This document shows, in pieces, positions 17,823 to 27,875 of a stretch of DNA of 64,000 bases. A program made the position numbers and the translations under genes. Origin of the DNA: Paraburkholderia bannensis. GTDB taxonomy: Bacteria; Pseudomonadota; Gammaproteobacteria; Burkholderiales; Burkholderiaceae. Within the stretch, counting starts at the first letter, position 1, and each line of letters starts with the position of its first letter. The notes under the pieces were generated by a model. That model was not told the DNA's origin. It ran no database searches and saw only the letters and a program-made list of their open reading frames with translations. The DNA is taken from NCBI RefSeq assembly GCF_014200455.1, contig NZ_JACHBW010000020.1, positions 1 through 64,000 on the forward strand, given 5' to 3'.

Positions 17823-18596
17823 TCAGCTTTCCGGATCAAACGACGATCCCACTACGCTCATCGTATGCGCCGGGTCGGGAACGAAGCGATAGCCCTCCCC
17901 GCGCACGGTGCGAATCCAGTGCGGCTGCGCGGGATCGCAAGGCAGCATCTCGCGCAGCCGCGCAATCGCCACGTTGACACTGCTCTCACGAATGCCGCCT
18001 TGCAGCAGCGCCGCGATACGGTTGCGCGAGAGCGTCGCCATCGGCCGCTGCGCGAACACCGCCAGCAGCGCGAACTGACTTTCCGTAAGGCATTGCGGCA
18101 CGCCATCGCGCAGCACCGTGCGCGACGCATACACCATGCGATAGGGACCAAAGCACACGTCGGGCTGTTTGTACTGCGCGTAACCCGGCGTGATGGGCGC
18201 ATCGGCCTGCGTTCCGGCCAGCGTGCGCCGCAGCACCGCACGGATTCGCGCCAGCAATTCGGATGGCACGAACGGCTTGGCCAGATAGTCGTCCGCGCCC
18301 AGTTCCAGGCCGATCACCCGATCGATCGCATCCGCCAGCGACGACATCACGATCACCGGCGTTGCGTCGCCGTGCCCGCGCAATTGCTTGAGCGCGGTAA
18401 AGCCATCGAAGTCCGCGAAGCGGCGCTCCATCACCACGAGATCGGGCATCGCCGAGCGGATATCCACGGCCAGTTGCGCGGCGCGGTGCAGCACCGAAAC
18501 GCGATAACCGGCATCGCCCAGAAAGCGCGTCAGCAATTCGCACAGCGCCTCGTCGGCGTCGACCAGCAGGATGCGCTGCGTATGGGTTTTCATCAT
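17823..18596 (-). CDS. OmpR-family response regulator lacking the phosphoacceptor Asp
   Basis: A 257-residue regulator with an N-terminal receiver (about 1-125) and a C-terminal winged helix (about 155-245: TVRGEGYRFVPDP). In the receiver the acidic pair (VDADE) and the Lys of YLAKPF are present. However, where the phosphoacceptor Asp is expected in the PDLVVxD motif the sequence reads PDLVVMERRFADFDG, giving Glu57 (from the first Met). It starts 44 nt after NodT on the same strand, so it probably belongs to the efflux operon. Several starts are possible (18632, 18596, 18593). Glu may mimic a phosphorylated state; it could equally be an inert receiver. Confidence 0.85.
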   Translation of the reverse strand: MMKTHTQRILLVDADEALCELLTRFLGDAGYRVSVLHRAAQLAVDIRSAMPDLVVMERRFADFDGFTALKQLRGHGDATPVIVMSSLADAIDRVIGLELGADDYLAKPFVPSELLARIRAVLRRTLAGTQADAPITPGYAQYKQPDVCFGPYRMVYASRTVLRDGVPQCLTESQFALLAVFAQRPMATLSRNRIAALLQGGIRESSVNVAIARLREMLPCDPAQPHWIRTVRGEGYRFVPDPAHTMSVVGSSFDPES

Positions 18597-18640
18597 GGCG
18601 GCTACGTTCGTGCGCACCGGCACGGCTTGCATATCGAGTC

Positions 18641-20077
18641 TCAACGCTGTGCCTGCCTGGTGTCCTGCAGCCGCGAGGCATCCCAGCCGCCGCCCAGCGC
18701 CTTGATGAGGCTCGCGCTCGCGATCAGGCGATTGGAGCGCACCTGCAAGGCCGTCTGCTCGTTCGAGAGCGCAGTGGCCTGCGCGGTGACGACCGTTGTG
18801 TACGCAACCGTTCCCGCTTCGTATTCGTCCAGCGCAATCCGCACCGATTGGCGCGCGAGTTTCACCGCGTCGTCCTCGGCTACGGCCTGGTCGCCCAGCA
18901 CGCGCAGATTCGAGAGTTCGTCTTCGACATCGTGGAACGCCGTGAGCACGGTCTGACGATAGTTGGCGACGCTCTGGTCGTAAGTTGCGCGCGCCGAATC
19001 CACCGCAGCCGAGCGCGAGCCGCCGTCGATCAGCGTTTCGCTGCCGCTGGCCGCCAGCGACCACAAGGCGTTGGCCGCCGTCAACAATGGCGCAGCGCCC
19101 GAGAATCCCGCGGCGCCGGACAGCGAAATCGTCGGATAGTACGCCGCCACCGCCACGCCAATCAACGCGCTTTCCTGCGCCATCGTGCGCTCCGCTTCGG
19201 CGATATCGGGGCGGCGTTCGAGCAGCGCCGAAGGCACCACGAGCGGCACATCGGGGACGTCCTGCGCGAGTTCCGCGGGCGCGATCGCCAGCGCCGATGG
19301 CGGCCTGCCGATCAGCAGCGCAATCGCGTGTTCGTACTGGTCGCGCAATTCCTCGGCGGCGATAGCGGACGCCTTCGTCGTCGCCAGCGTGGTCTGCGCG
19401 CTCACCACGTCCGAGCGCGAGGCCACGCCCGCTTCGTACTGGTTGCGCGTGATATCGAGGCTGCGCTGATAGGCCTTCACGGTGTCGTTCAACAGGCGCG
19501 TGAGCGAGTCCTGATAGCGCATCGAAAAATAGTCCGAGACCAGCGATTCCTGGGCCGATAGCGTGAGGTCAGCAAGCTGCGCGGCGCTGGCCTGTGCGCT
19601 GGCCTTGTCGCTTTCGATCTGGCGGCGCACCTTGCCCCACAGATCGAGATCCCAGGACGCGCTCGCTTCGAGCGAACCGGTGGTCGCCGTCGCGCCGCTG
19701 CTACGCGCACGCGTGACGCCCGGCGCGACCGAAACGGTGGGCGAGAGATTCGCACGCGCTTCGCGCACGACCGCCAGCGCCTGACGATATGCGGCCTCGT
19801 AGGCCTTCAGGTTCTGGTTGTTGATCGCCACTTGCGGCACCAGCGAATCGAGCACGGGATCGTGATACACGCTCCACCATTCCCCGCGCGCATTGCCGTC
19901 GGCGGGCGCGGCGTTCTTCCAGCCTTGCGGCGCTTCCTTGAAGGCCACGGGCGTGACGACGTCGGGACGCCGGTATTCAGGGCCAACCGTGCAGCCTTGC
20001 AGGGCCAGCAGGGTCGTGCCCAGGGCAATCGTGGTGCACAGCGTCGTGCTGATTCGAACAGGAAAAAGCTTCATCAT
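18641..20077 (-). CDS. NodT-family outer membrane efflux lipoprotein
   Basis: A 478-residue outer membrane channel of the TolC/OprM type. It has a signal peptide with lipobox LLALQGC (lipidated Cys), the NodT start TVGPEYRRPDV, and two repeats of the outer membrane efflux domain (SASWDLDLWGKVRRQIES; ERRPDIAEAERTMAQESA). It completes the tripartite pump with the MdtA-like adaptor and the two RND proteins. The ATG at 20077 overlaps the stop of the MdtC-like gene (TAATG), so translation is coupled. Confidence 0.93.
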   Translation of the reverse strand: MMKLFPVRISTTLCTTIALGTTLLALQGCTVGPEYRRPDVVTPVAFKEAPQGWKNAAPADGNARGEWWSVYHDPVLDSLVPQVAINNQNLKAYEAAYRQALAVVREARANLSPTVSVAPGVTRARSSGATATTGSLEASASWDLDLWGKVRRQIESDKASAQASAAQLADLTLSAQESLVSDYFSMRYQDSLTRLLNDTVKAYQRSLDITRNQYEAGVASRSDVVSAQTTLATTKASAIAAEELRDQYEHAIALLIGRPPSALAIAPAELAQDVPDVPLVVPSALLERRPDIAEAERTMAQESALIGVAVAAYYPTISLSGAAGFSGAAPLLTAANALWSLAASGSETLIDGGSRSAAVDSARATYDQSVANYRQTVLTAFHDVEDELSNLRVLGDQAVAEDDAVKLARQSVRIALDEYEAGTVAYTTVVTAQATALSNEQTALQVRSNRLIASASLIKALGGGWDASRLQDTRQAQR

Positions 20078-23000
20078 TAGGAATCCGTCATTGCGCCGTC
20101 TGAGGAACCCGATGTACCGGGCATCACACGTTGCCAGAGGGCGCGCGCGCGATGGCGCAGGCGATCGAGATAGAGGTAGACGACGGGCGTCGTATAAAGC
20201 GTGAGCAACTGGCTCACCACCAACCCGCCGATGATGGCGATGCCCAGCGGGCGGCGCAGTTCCGCGCCCATGCCTTGATCGAGCACGAGCGGCACCGCGC
20301 CGAACAAGGCCGCGCAGGTCGTCATCATGATCGGGCGAAAGCGCATTACGCAGGCCGCGCGAATCGCCTCGGCGGGTGCGAGATTCAGGGTGCGCTGCGC
20401 GTCGAGTGCGAAATCGACCATCATGATCGCGTTCTTCTTGACGATGCCGATCAGCAGAAACACGCCAATCAGCGCGATCACAGAAAACTCGGTATTGGTC
20501 GCGAGCAATGCGATCACCGCGCCCACGCCCGCCGATGGCAGCGTCGAGAGAATCGTGAGCGGATGCACGTAGCTCTCGTACAGGATGCCCAGCACCGCAT
20601 AAACCGCCAGCAGCGCCGCGCCAATCAGCAAGGGCATCGCCGATGCCGCCGCGAGCGCGCTGCCGGCCGTGCCCGCGAATGCGCCGTGCACCGAATTCGG
20701 CATATTGAGGTCTTTCACGGCCTGATCGACGGCGGCGGTGGCCTCGGCGAGCGGGTAGCCCTGCGCGAGATTGAACGAGATCGTCGCGGCCACGGCCTGG
20801 CCCTGGTGATTGACCGAGACTGGCGTATTCGCCTGGACAAGCTTCGAGAACGCTGAGAGCGGCACCATCGTGCTGCTCGACGTGCTGACGGCCTGCCCGG
20901 TGGACACGCTGCCGCCCGTGCTGGTGGCGATCGAATTGGTGGCGGCGTTGGTGCTCGCACTGGACGTGCTGCTGGAAGACGACGATGAGGATGACGAAGT
21001 AGACGTTACCGTGCCTGAAACTGCATTGGTCGACGACGTCCCGCTTGCCGACGCGCCCGACGTACTCACATAAATATCGTTGAGCGAGGACGGGTCCTGC
21101 AACCACTTAGGCGCGATCTCCATCACCACGTGATACTGGTTCTGCGCCTTGTAGATGGTCGACACTTCGCGCTCGCCAAAAGCGTCATAGAGCGTGGCGT
21201 CGATGGTGTCGGGCGTGAGGCCAAAGCGCATCGCCGTGGCGCGATCGACCACGACCTTGGCGGAAAGGCCGCCATTCTGCTGATCGGAACTGACATCGGC
21301 GAGCGCGGGCACGCGCTTGAGCGCCTCGGTCAGACGCGTGGCCCATTGCTGGACCTGCGCGGTGTCGTCGCCTTGCAGCGTGTACTGAAACTGCGCGAAG
21401 CTCTGACGTCCGCCTACCATCAGGTCCTGGCGCGGAAACATCATCAGCTGCGCGCCAGGAATCGCGGCGAGCTTCTGGCGCAAACGCGCCATCACCGTGA
21501 AGGCGGAATCCGTGCGTTCTTCGAGCGGTTTGAGCGTCACGCTCGTAAATGCCTGATTGGTACCGTGCCCGCCCGTGAAGCCCACCACCGTTTGCACGGC
21601 GGGATCGGCCTTGACGATGGCAAGCACCTGCTTGACCTTCTCGCTCATCGCCTGGAAGGAAATGCTCTGGTCGGCCATCATGCCGCCGCCCATCAGGCCG
21701 CTGTCCTGCTGCGGAAAGAGACTCTTGGGCACTACGGTGTAGAGCACGACATTGAGCGCAACCGTGGCGATCAAGGTGGTCAGCACCAACGCCGGATGAC
21801 GCAACGCCGCGCCCAACGTGCGGGCGTACATGCGCTCCGCCGCATCGAAGTAGCGGCCCAGCGTGTCGTTCACGCACGCGCATAGACGCGTAAAGCGATT
21901 GTCCTTACGCGGCTTCGCTGAACCATCATGCGCGCCACGCAACAGCAGCGCGCAAAGCGTGGGCGTGGTGGTGAGCGCCAGCACCATGGATACCGCGATC
22001 GAAATCGACAGCACGATGGCGAATTCGCGGAAGATGCGTCCCACCAGGCCGCCCATCAGCAGGATCGGCAGGAACACGGCAATCAGCGACACGCTCATCG
22101 AGATGACCGTGAAGCTCACCTCTTTTGCCCCTGCGAATGCGGCCTCGAAACGCGACGCACCGCGTTCGCGATGCCGCTCGATGTTCTCCAGCACGACGAT
22201 GGCGTCGTCCACCACGAAGCCGGTCGCAATCGTGAGCGCCATCAGCGAGAGATTGTCGAGGCTGTAGCCGAACAGCTTCATCGCGCCAAAGGTGCCGAGG
22301 ATCGACACGGGCACGGTCACGGCGGGAATCAGCGTCGCGCGCACGTTGCGCAGGAACGCGAGCACCACCAGCACGACCAGCACCACGGCGATGACGAGCG
22401 TGCGCTCGGTATGCGAGAGCGAAGCGCGAATCGTGCTGCTGCGGTCGTCGGAGAGCGTGACTTCGGTGCCCGGCGGCAGCGCGGCCTGCAATTGCGGCAG
22501 CACGGCTTTCACGCGGTCCACCACGTCGACGATATTGCCGCCCGGCTGCTTGAAGATCCACAGCATCACAGCGGGCTTGCCGTTCACGTAGCCCACGTTG
22601 CGCAGGCTCTCGACCGAGTCGTTCACCTGCGCCACGTCGCGCAGAAACACCGGGCGGCTGTTGCGCCACGCCACCACCAGATTGCGATATTCGTCGGCGC
22701 GTTCGGCCTGATCGTTGGCGTAAAGTTGCCAGCGCAACTTGCCGTCGCTGACCATGCCCTTTGCGCTATCCGCATTGGCGGCGGAGAGCGCCGCACGCAC
22801 GTCCTCCAGGCCGATGCCGTATTTGAAGAGCGCGCCCGCGTTCAGTTCGACGCGCACGGCCGGCAGCGAACTGCCGTTGAGATCGACATTGCCGATGCCG
22901 TCGATCTGCATGAGCCGCTGTTGCAGCACGGTCGCCGCGCTGTCGTAGAGCTGGCCCGGCGTGAGCGTCTTCGAGGTGAGCGAAACGATCAGAATCGGCG

Positions 23001-23409
23001 CGTCGGCGGGATTGAACTTGCGGTAGGTCGGGTTCGATTTGAGCGCACTCGGCAAGTCCGCGCGCGCCGCGTTGATCGCCGCCTGCACATCGCGCGCCGC
23101 GCCGTTGATATCGCGGTCAAGGCCAAACTGCAGGATCACGTCGGTCGAGCCCACGCTGCTCTGCGAGGTCATTTCCGTGACGTCGGCGATCTGGCCCAGG
23201 TGGCGTTCGAGCGGCGCGGCCACCGTGGCCGCCATCGTCTCGGGGCTTGCGCCCGACATCTGCGCCTGCACGCGGATGGTCGGAAAATCCACCGCGGGCA
23301 GCGGCGCGACCGGCAGATGGCCGAACGCCAGCGCGCCGGCCACGGCAATCGCAATCGTCATCAAGATCGTCGCGACCGGGCGGCGAATGAAAATCGCGCT
23401 CAGGTTCAT
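20077..23409 (-). CDS. mdtC: RND efflux transporter, MdtC-like, with Ser/Thr-rich insertion
   Basis: A 1110-residue inner membrane RND pump, about 85 residues longer than usual MdtC. Helix-4 residues for proton relay are present in GFVVDDAIVVLENIERH, and the twelve-helix pattern with two large periplasmic loops is clear. The extra length is a low-complexity Ser/Thr/Ala insert at about residues 780-847 (DNA 20868-21070) in the second periplasmic loop, between SLNDIYVSTSG and MVPLSAFSKLV. The start (ATG at 23409) overlaps the MdtB-like stop by ATGA. MdtB and MdtC homologues form a heterotrimeric pump that exports bile salts and various antibiotics in E. coli; the spectrum here is unknown. Confidence 0.93.
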   Translation of the reverse strand: MNLSAIFIRRPVATILMTIAIAVAGALAFGHLPVAPLPAVDFPTIRVQAQMSGASPETMAATVAAPLERHLGQIADVTEMTSQSSVGSTDVILQFGLDRDINGAARDVQAAINAARADLPSALKSNPTYRKFNPADAPILIVSLTSKTLTPGQLYDSAATVLQQRLMQIDGIGNVDLNGSSLPAVRVELNAGALFKYGIGLEDVRAALSAANADSAKGMVSDGKLRWQLYANDQAERADEYRNLVVAWRNSRPVFLRDVAQVNDSVESLRNVGYVNGKPAVMLWIFKQPGGNIVDVVDRVKAVLPQLQAALPPGTEVTLSDDRSSTIRASLSHTERTLVIAVVLVVLVVLAFLRNVRATLIPAVTVPVSILGTFGAMKLFGYSLDNLSLMALTIATGFVVDDAIVVLENIERHRERGASRFEAAFAGAKEVSFTVISMSVSLIAVFLPILLMGGLVGRIFREFAIVLSISIAVSMVLALTTTPTLCALLLRGAHDGSAKPRKDNRFTRLCACVNDTLGRYFDAAERMYARTLGAALRHPALVLTTLIATVALNVVLYTVVPKSLFPQQDSGLMGGGMMADQSISFQAMSEKVKQVLAIVKADPAVQTVVGFTGGHGTNQAFTSVTLKPLEERTDSAFTVMARLRQKLAAIPGAQLMMFPRQDLMVGGRQSFAQFQYTLQGDDTAQVQQWATRLTEALKRVPALADVSSDQQNGGLSAKVVVDRATAMRFGLTPDTIDATLYDAFGEREVSTIYKAQNQYHVVMEIAPKWLQDPSSLNDIYVSTSGASASGTSSTNAVSGTVTSTSSSSSSSSSSTSSASTNAATNSIATSTGGSVSTGQAVSTSSSTMVPLSAFSKLVQANTPVSVNHQGQAVAATISFNLAQGYPLAEATAAVDQAVKDLNMPNSVHGAFAGTAGSALAAASAMPLLIGAALLAVYAVLGILYESYVHPLTILSTLPSAGVGAVIALLATNTEFSVIALIGVFLLIGIVKKNAIMMVDFALDAQRTLNLAPAEAIRAACVMRFRPIMMTTCAALFGAVPLVLDQGMGAELRRPLGIAIIGGLVVSQLLTLYTTPVVYLYLDRLRHRARALWQRVMPGTSGSSDGAMTDS

Positions 23410-26400
23410 GATGCGCCCCGCTGCGCGTCGTTCAGCGTCCAGCCGCGCGCGCGCAGCCACGCCGCCATGCGCTCCATCGCCAGATAGACAGCGGGCGTGG
23501 TGAAGAGCGTGAGCGCCTGACTGAACACCAGGCCGCCGATCATCGCGATCCCCAGCGGGTGACGCAATTCGGAACCGCTGCCTGTACCCAGCGCGAGCGG
23601 CACGGCGGCAATCAGCGCGGCCATCGTCGTCATCAGAATCGGGCGCAGGCGCAACAGGCACGCACGATGAATCGCTTCGCGCGGCGTGAGGCCTTCGTCG
23701 CGCTCAGCGGACAGCGCGAAGTCGATCATCATGATCGCGTTCTTCTTGACGATGCCGATCAGCAGCACAATGCCGATCACGCCGATGATGTCGAGATCCG
23801 CGCCCGTGATCACCATCGCGAGCAGTGCGCCCACGCCCGCCGAAGGCAGCGTCGAGAGTATCGTGAGCGGATGCACGAAGCTCTCGTAGAGCACGCCCAG
23901 CACCACGTACATCACCAGCACGGCGGCCAGCACCAGATACAGTTCACTGGAGAGCGACGACTGGAACGCTTCCGTCGCGCCCTGGAAGCGCGTTTCGAAG
24001 CTATCCGGCAGCGCCACGGCGGCCTGAGCGCGCTTGACGGCCTTCACCGCCGCGCCGAGCGACGCGTTCTTCGCAAGGTTGAACGAAATTGTCGTGGCCG
24101 GGAACTGGCCGAGGTGCGAAATCTGGATCGGCTTCCTGCTTTCGACGATGCGCGCGACGGCCGACAGCGGCACCTGTCCATCGGTTGCGGTGGACGACGG
24201 CAGATAGATCGAGTCGAACGCAGTCAGACCACGCGCGAGCTTCGGATCGATTTCCATGATCACGCGCTTCTGGTCCGACTGCGTGAAGATGGTGCTCACG
24301 ATGCGTTGTCCGAAGTTATCGTAGAGCGCATTGTCGATGGTGGCGAGCGTGATGCCGAAGCGCGCCGCCGTGGCGCGATCGACCTGCACCGTGGCGGCGA
24401 GGCCCGCGTCCTGCAGATCGCTCGTCACATCGGCGAGTTCTGGCTGCCTGCGCAATTCGGCGATGAGTTTCGGCGTCCATTCGCTGAGCGTGTCCATCGA
24501 CGGGTTGTCGAGCATGAACTGATACTGCGTCGCGCTCACCTGCGTATCCACGCTCAGGTCCTGCACCGGCTGCATATGCAGCGCGATGCCGGCCACGTTG
24601 GCGGTTTCGCTTTGCAGGCGGCGAATGATCTCGCTGGCCGAGGCGCTGCGTTCGTCCTTCGGCTTCAGGTTGATCTGCATGCGGCCCATATTGAGCGTCA
24701 TGTTGCTGCCGTCCACGCCCACCGCCGAAGACAGGCTCACCACATCGGGATCCTTGAGCACGGCATCGGCAAGCCGGGTTTGCAGCGCGCTCATGCGCTC
24801 GAACGAGATCGATTGCGAGGCTTCGGTGATGCCCTGGATCACGCCCGTATCCTGGGTCGGGAAAAAGCCTTTGGGGATCAGCACGTAGAGCGCCGCCGTG
24901 AGCGCGAACGTGCCTACCGCCACCACCAGCGTGGCTTTTTCATGATCGAGCGCGAAGCTCAGCGCGCGGTCGTACTGCTTCATGACCGGGCCGAACCAGT
25001 CGCGGCCTTTGGGCTTGGGCTTGTTTTCGTGAAGCGTGGGGCGCAGCAATCGAGCGCACAGCATCGGCACCAGCGTGAGCGAGACCAGCGCGGAAATCAC
25101 GATCGCCACCGCGAGCGTCACCGCGAACTCGTAGAAAAGCCGCCCGATCACATCGCCCATGAACAGCAGCGGAATCAGCACCGCCAGCAGCGAAACCGTG
25201 AGCGAAATAATCGTGAAGCCGATCTCGCGCGAGCCCTTGAGCGCGGCGTCCAGCGGCTTCATGCCCGCTTCCACGTGGCGGCTGATGTTCTCGATCACGA
25301 CGATGGCGTCGTCCACCACGAAGCCCGTGGCGATGGTCAGCGCCATCAGCGAGAGATTGTCGAGGCTGAAGCCATACAGGTACATCACCGCAAAGGTGCC
25401 CACCAGCGAGAGTGGCACGGAAAGACTCGGGATCAGCGTCGCGGGCACGTTGCGCAGGAACACGAAGATCACCATCACGACCAGCGCGACCGCGAGCGCC
25501 AGTTCGAACTGCACGTCCTTCACAGAGGCGCGGATGGTGGTCGTGCGGTCCGTGAGCAGCGCCACATGCACGGACGAAGGCAGATCGCGCGTGAGCGCGG
25601 GCAGCATCGCCTTGATCGAATCGGCGACCTTGATGACGTTCGCGCCGGGCTGGCGCTGCACGTTGAGCAGGATCGCGGGCGTGTCGTTGCTCCACGCCGC
25701 AAGCTGCGAATTCTCCGCGCCTGCCACCACGTCGGCGACATCGCGCAGACGCACGGGGCGGCCGCTGCGATACGCAATCACGGTATCCAGGTACTGCTGA
25801 GGATCTTCGATCTGATCGTTCGAATCGATGGTCCATGCGCGATGCGGACCGTCGAGCGAACCTTTGGGCGCGTTGGTGTTGACGTTGGTGAGCGTGGTGC
25901 GCAGGTCGTCCACGTTCAGGCCGTAGGCTGCGAGCGCGCGAATGTTCGGACGCACGCGCACCGCCGGCTTGTGGCCGCCCGAGAGCGTGACAAGGCCCAC
26001 GCCCGACATCTGCGAAATCTTCTGCGCGATGCGCGTATTGGTGAGCGCCTGCACGTCCGTCAGCGGCATCGTCGGCGAGGTGACGGCGAGCGTGAGGATG
26101 GGCGCGTCAGCGGGATTGACCTTGGCGTAGACGGGCGGCGCGGGCAGGTCGCTGGGCAGCAGGCTGTCGGCCGCGTTGATGGCGGCCTGCACTTCCTGCT
26201 CGGCCACGTCCATCGACACGGTCAGGTCGAATTGCAGCGTGATGACCGATGCACCCGCCGACGAATGCGAGGCCATCTGCTTGAGGCCCGCCATTTCGCC
26301 CAGCTGCTGTTCGAGCGGCGCGGTGACGGCGGACGTCATCACGTCCGGGCTCGCGCCGGGGTAGAAGGTCTGCACCTGGATCGTCGTGTATTCGACCGAA

Positions 26401-26513
26401 GGCAGCGCGGAAAGCGGCAGGAAACGCCACGCCACCAGGCCGACGACGAGCAGCGCCGCCATCAGCAAGGTGGTGGCGACGGGCCGCAGAATGAAGAGGC
26501 GCGACGGGTTCAT
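23406..26513 (-). CDS. mdtB: RND efflux transporter, MdtB-like
   Basis: A 1035-residue RND pump beginning MNPSRLFILRPVATTLLMAA, typical of MdtB/MuxB. It has twelve predicted helices, two periplasmic porter loops (YTTIQVQTFYPGASPDVM; GITLATIDNALYDNFGQRIV) and the helix-4 proton-relay Asp pair in GFVVDDAIVVIENISRH. Length is normal. It overlaps both neighbours by ATGA, so adaptor, MdtB and MdtC are translationally coupled. Confidence 0.95.
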   Translation of the reverse strand: MNPSRLFILRPVATTLLMAALLVVGLVAWRFLPLSALPSVEYTTIQVQTFYPGASPDVMTSAVTAPLEQQLGEMAGLKQMASHSSAGASVITLQFDLTVSMDVAEQEVQAAINAADSLLPSDLPAPPVYAKVNPADAPILTLAVTSPTMPLTDVQALTNTRIAQKISQMSGVGLVTLSGGHKPAVRVRPNIRALAAYGLNVDDLRTTLTNVNTNAPKGSLDGPHRAWTIDSNDQIEDPQQYLDTVIAYRSGRPVRLRDVADVVAGAENSQLAAWSNDTPAILLNVQRQPGANVIKVADSIKAMLPALTRDLPSSVHVALLTDRTTTIRASVKDVQFELALAVALVVMVIFVFLRNVPATLIPSLSVPLSLVGTFAVMYLYGFSLDNLSLMALTIATGFVVDDAIVVIENISRHVEAGMKPLDAALKGSREIGFTIISLTVSLLAVLIPLLFMGDVIGRLFYEFAVTLAVAIVISALVSLTLVPMLCARLLRPTLHENKPKPKGRDWFGPVMKQYDRALSFALDHEKATLVVAVGTFALTAALYVLIPKGFFPTQDTGVIQGITEASQSISFERMSALQTRLADAVLKDPDVVSLSSAVGVDGSNMTLNMGRMQINLKPKDERSASASEIIRRLQSETANVAGIALHMQPVQDLSVDTQVSATQYQFMLDNPSMDTLSEWTPKLIAELRRQPELADVTSDLQDAGLAATVQVDRATAARFGITLATIDNALYDNFGQRIVSTIFTQSDQKRVIMEIDPKLARGLTAFDSIYLPSSTATDGQVPLSAVARIVESRKPIQISHLGQFPATTISFNLAKNASLGAAVKAVKRAQAAVALPDSFETRFQGATEAFQSSLSSELYLVLAAVLVMYVVLGVLYESFVHPLTILSTLPSAGVGALLAMVITGADLDIIGVIGIVLLIGIVKKNAIMMIDFALSAERDEGLTPREAIHRACLLRLRPILMTTMAALIAAVPLALGTGSGSELRHPLGIAMIGGLVFSQALTLFTTPAVYLAMERMAAWLRARGWTLNDAQRGAS

Positions 26514-27820
26514 GACTGCGGGCTGGCCTTCGCGCGTGCGGGGCGTTGAGCGGCTGTTTCATCCACGCTCGGGTTGGGCAAGCGAATCTTCGAACCATCG
26601 CTCAGGTGATCCGCGCCATCGATCACTACGCGATCGCCCACCGCCAGTCCGGCCAGCACGGCGGTATGGCCGTCGGCGGCCGCGCCCGTGCGGATCTTGC
26701 GCAACGACACCGTCTGGTTGTCGTTGACGCGATAGACGAAGGTGCCGGGCGTGCCCGTCTGCACCGCTTCGGAGGGAATCGTCACCGCGCCGTGCAAGGT
26801 GTCGAGCAGCAGCGAGATATTGACGAACTGGTTGGGGAACAACGCGCCGTCGGCGTTCTTGAAAAGCGCGCGCAGCTTCACGGTGCCGGTGGTGGTGTCG
26901 ATCTGGTTGTCGACGGTATCGAGCACGCCGTCCGCGAGCTTTTCCTCGCCCGCGCGGTCGTAGGCGACCACTTGAAGGCGCGCGCCGCTCGCAAGACGCT
27001 GGTTCAGGCGGCGCAGATCGTCTTCGGGCAGCGTGAAGACGACGGAGATCGGATCGGTTTCGGTCACGACCACCACGCCGTCCGTATCGGACGCCGTCAC
27101 GTAATTGCCGACATCGACCTGACGCAGACCCACGCGCCCATCCACCGGCGAGACGATGCGGCAGTACGTGAGGTTGAGTTGCTGCGCGTCCACCTGCGCC
27201 TCGTCCGTGAGCACGGTGCCTTCGTATTCGCGCACGGTGGCCTCGGCGGTATCGAGCGTCTGCTGCGCAACCGAATCGGTCTTCGCCAGCCGCTGGTAGC
27301 GCGCGAGGTCGAGGCGCGCGTTATCGAGCAGCGCCTTGTCCTTGACCACCTGTCCCTGATATTGCTTGAGCGCCACCTGGTACTGGCGTGGATCGACCTG
27401 CGCGAGCACATCGCCCTTCTTGACGTGCTGGCCTTCGCGGAAGTTGATCGACTGTAGATAGCCGCTGATCTGCGACTTCACGGTGACGGTCGCCAGCGAC
27501 GTGACGGTGCCAAGCGAGCTCAAGCGCACGGGCACATCGCCCGTCGCGGCGGCGGCCACGCCAACCGCCTGCGCCTGGCCACCACCCATTGCACCCGGCG
27601 CGCCCGGAGGACCGCCGGGGCCGCCCGGGAAGCCCGCCGGGCCGCCTGAGGGCGCGCCATGCGGACGCAACGCGAACAGCGCAATCGCGCCCGCCGCCAC
27701 GGCCAGCAGCACCCACGGCAGGACGCGACGAGGCCGCACGCGGCCTTTTTCATCGGGCGCATGCGGCTCGTTCGCAGGGGTTTCATCAGGAATTTTGGGT
27801 AGCTCTACGCGCTTGTCCAT
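26510..27820 (-). CDS. mdtA: RND efflux periplasmic adaptor, MdtA-like
   Basis: A 436-residue membrane fusion protein. After a basic cytoplasmic start there is one membrane anchor (LPWVLLAVAAGAIALFAL), a Gly/Pro/Ala-rich linker, and then the lipoyl, alpha-hairpin and beta-barrel domains (TVTVKSQISGYLQSINFREG; NLTYCRIVSPVDGRVGLRQ; GALFPNQFVNISL). It links the RND pumps to NodT. The start at 27820 was chosen because upstream in-frame codons run into the promoter region. It is the first gene of the operon that runs to 17823. Confidence 0.93.
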   Translation of the reverse strand: MDKRVELPKIPDETPANEPHAPDEKGRVRPRRVLPWVLLAVAAGAIALFALRPHGAPSGGPAGFPGGPGGPPGAPGAMGGGQAQAVGVAAAATGDVPVRLSSLGTVTSLATVTVKSQISGYLQSINFREGQHVKKGDVLAQVDPRQYQVALKQYQGQVVKDKALLDNARLDLARYQRLAKTDSVAQQTLDTAEATVREYEGTVLTDEAQVDAQQLNLTYCRIVSPVDGRVGLRQVDVGNYVTASDTDGVVVVTETDPISVVFTLPEDDLRRLNQRLASGARLQVVAYDRAGEEKLADGVLDTVDNQIDTTTGTVKLRALFKNADGALFPNQFVNISLLLDTLHGAVTIPSEAVQTGTPGTFVYRVNDNQTVSLRKIRTGAAADGHTAVLAGLAVGDRVVIDGADHLSDGSKIRLPNPSVDETAAQRPARAKASPQS

Positions 27821-27875
27821 GCCGTTCGCGATACGTGAATGAAGCCGCGAACGATACGGTAAGACGCGCTTATCT

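Noticed and set aside
23559..26549. 996-residue plus-strand open frame opposite the MdtB-like gene
   Set aside because: Antisense shadow; composition dominated by Arg, His and Gly, no family resemblance.
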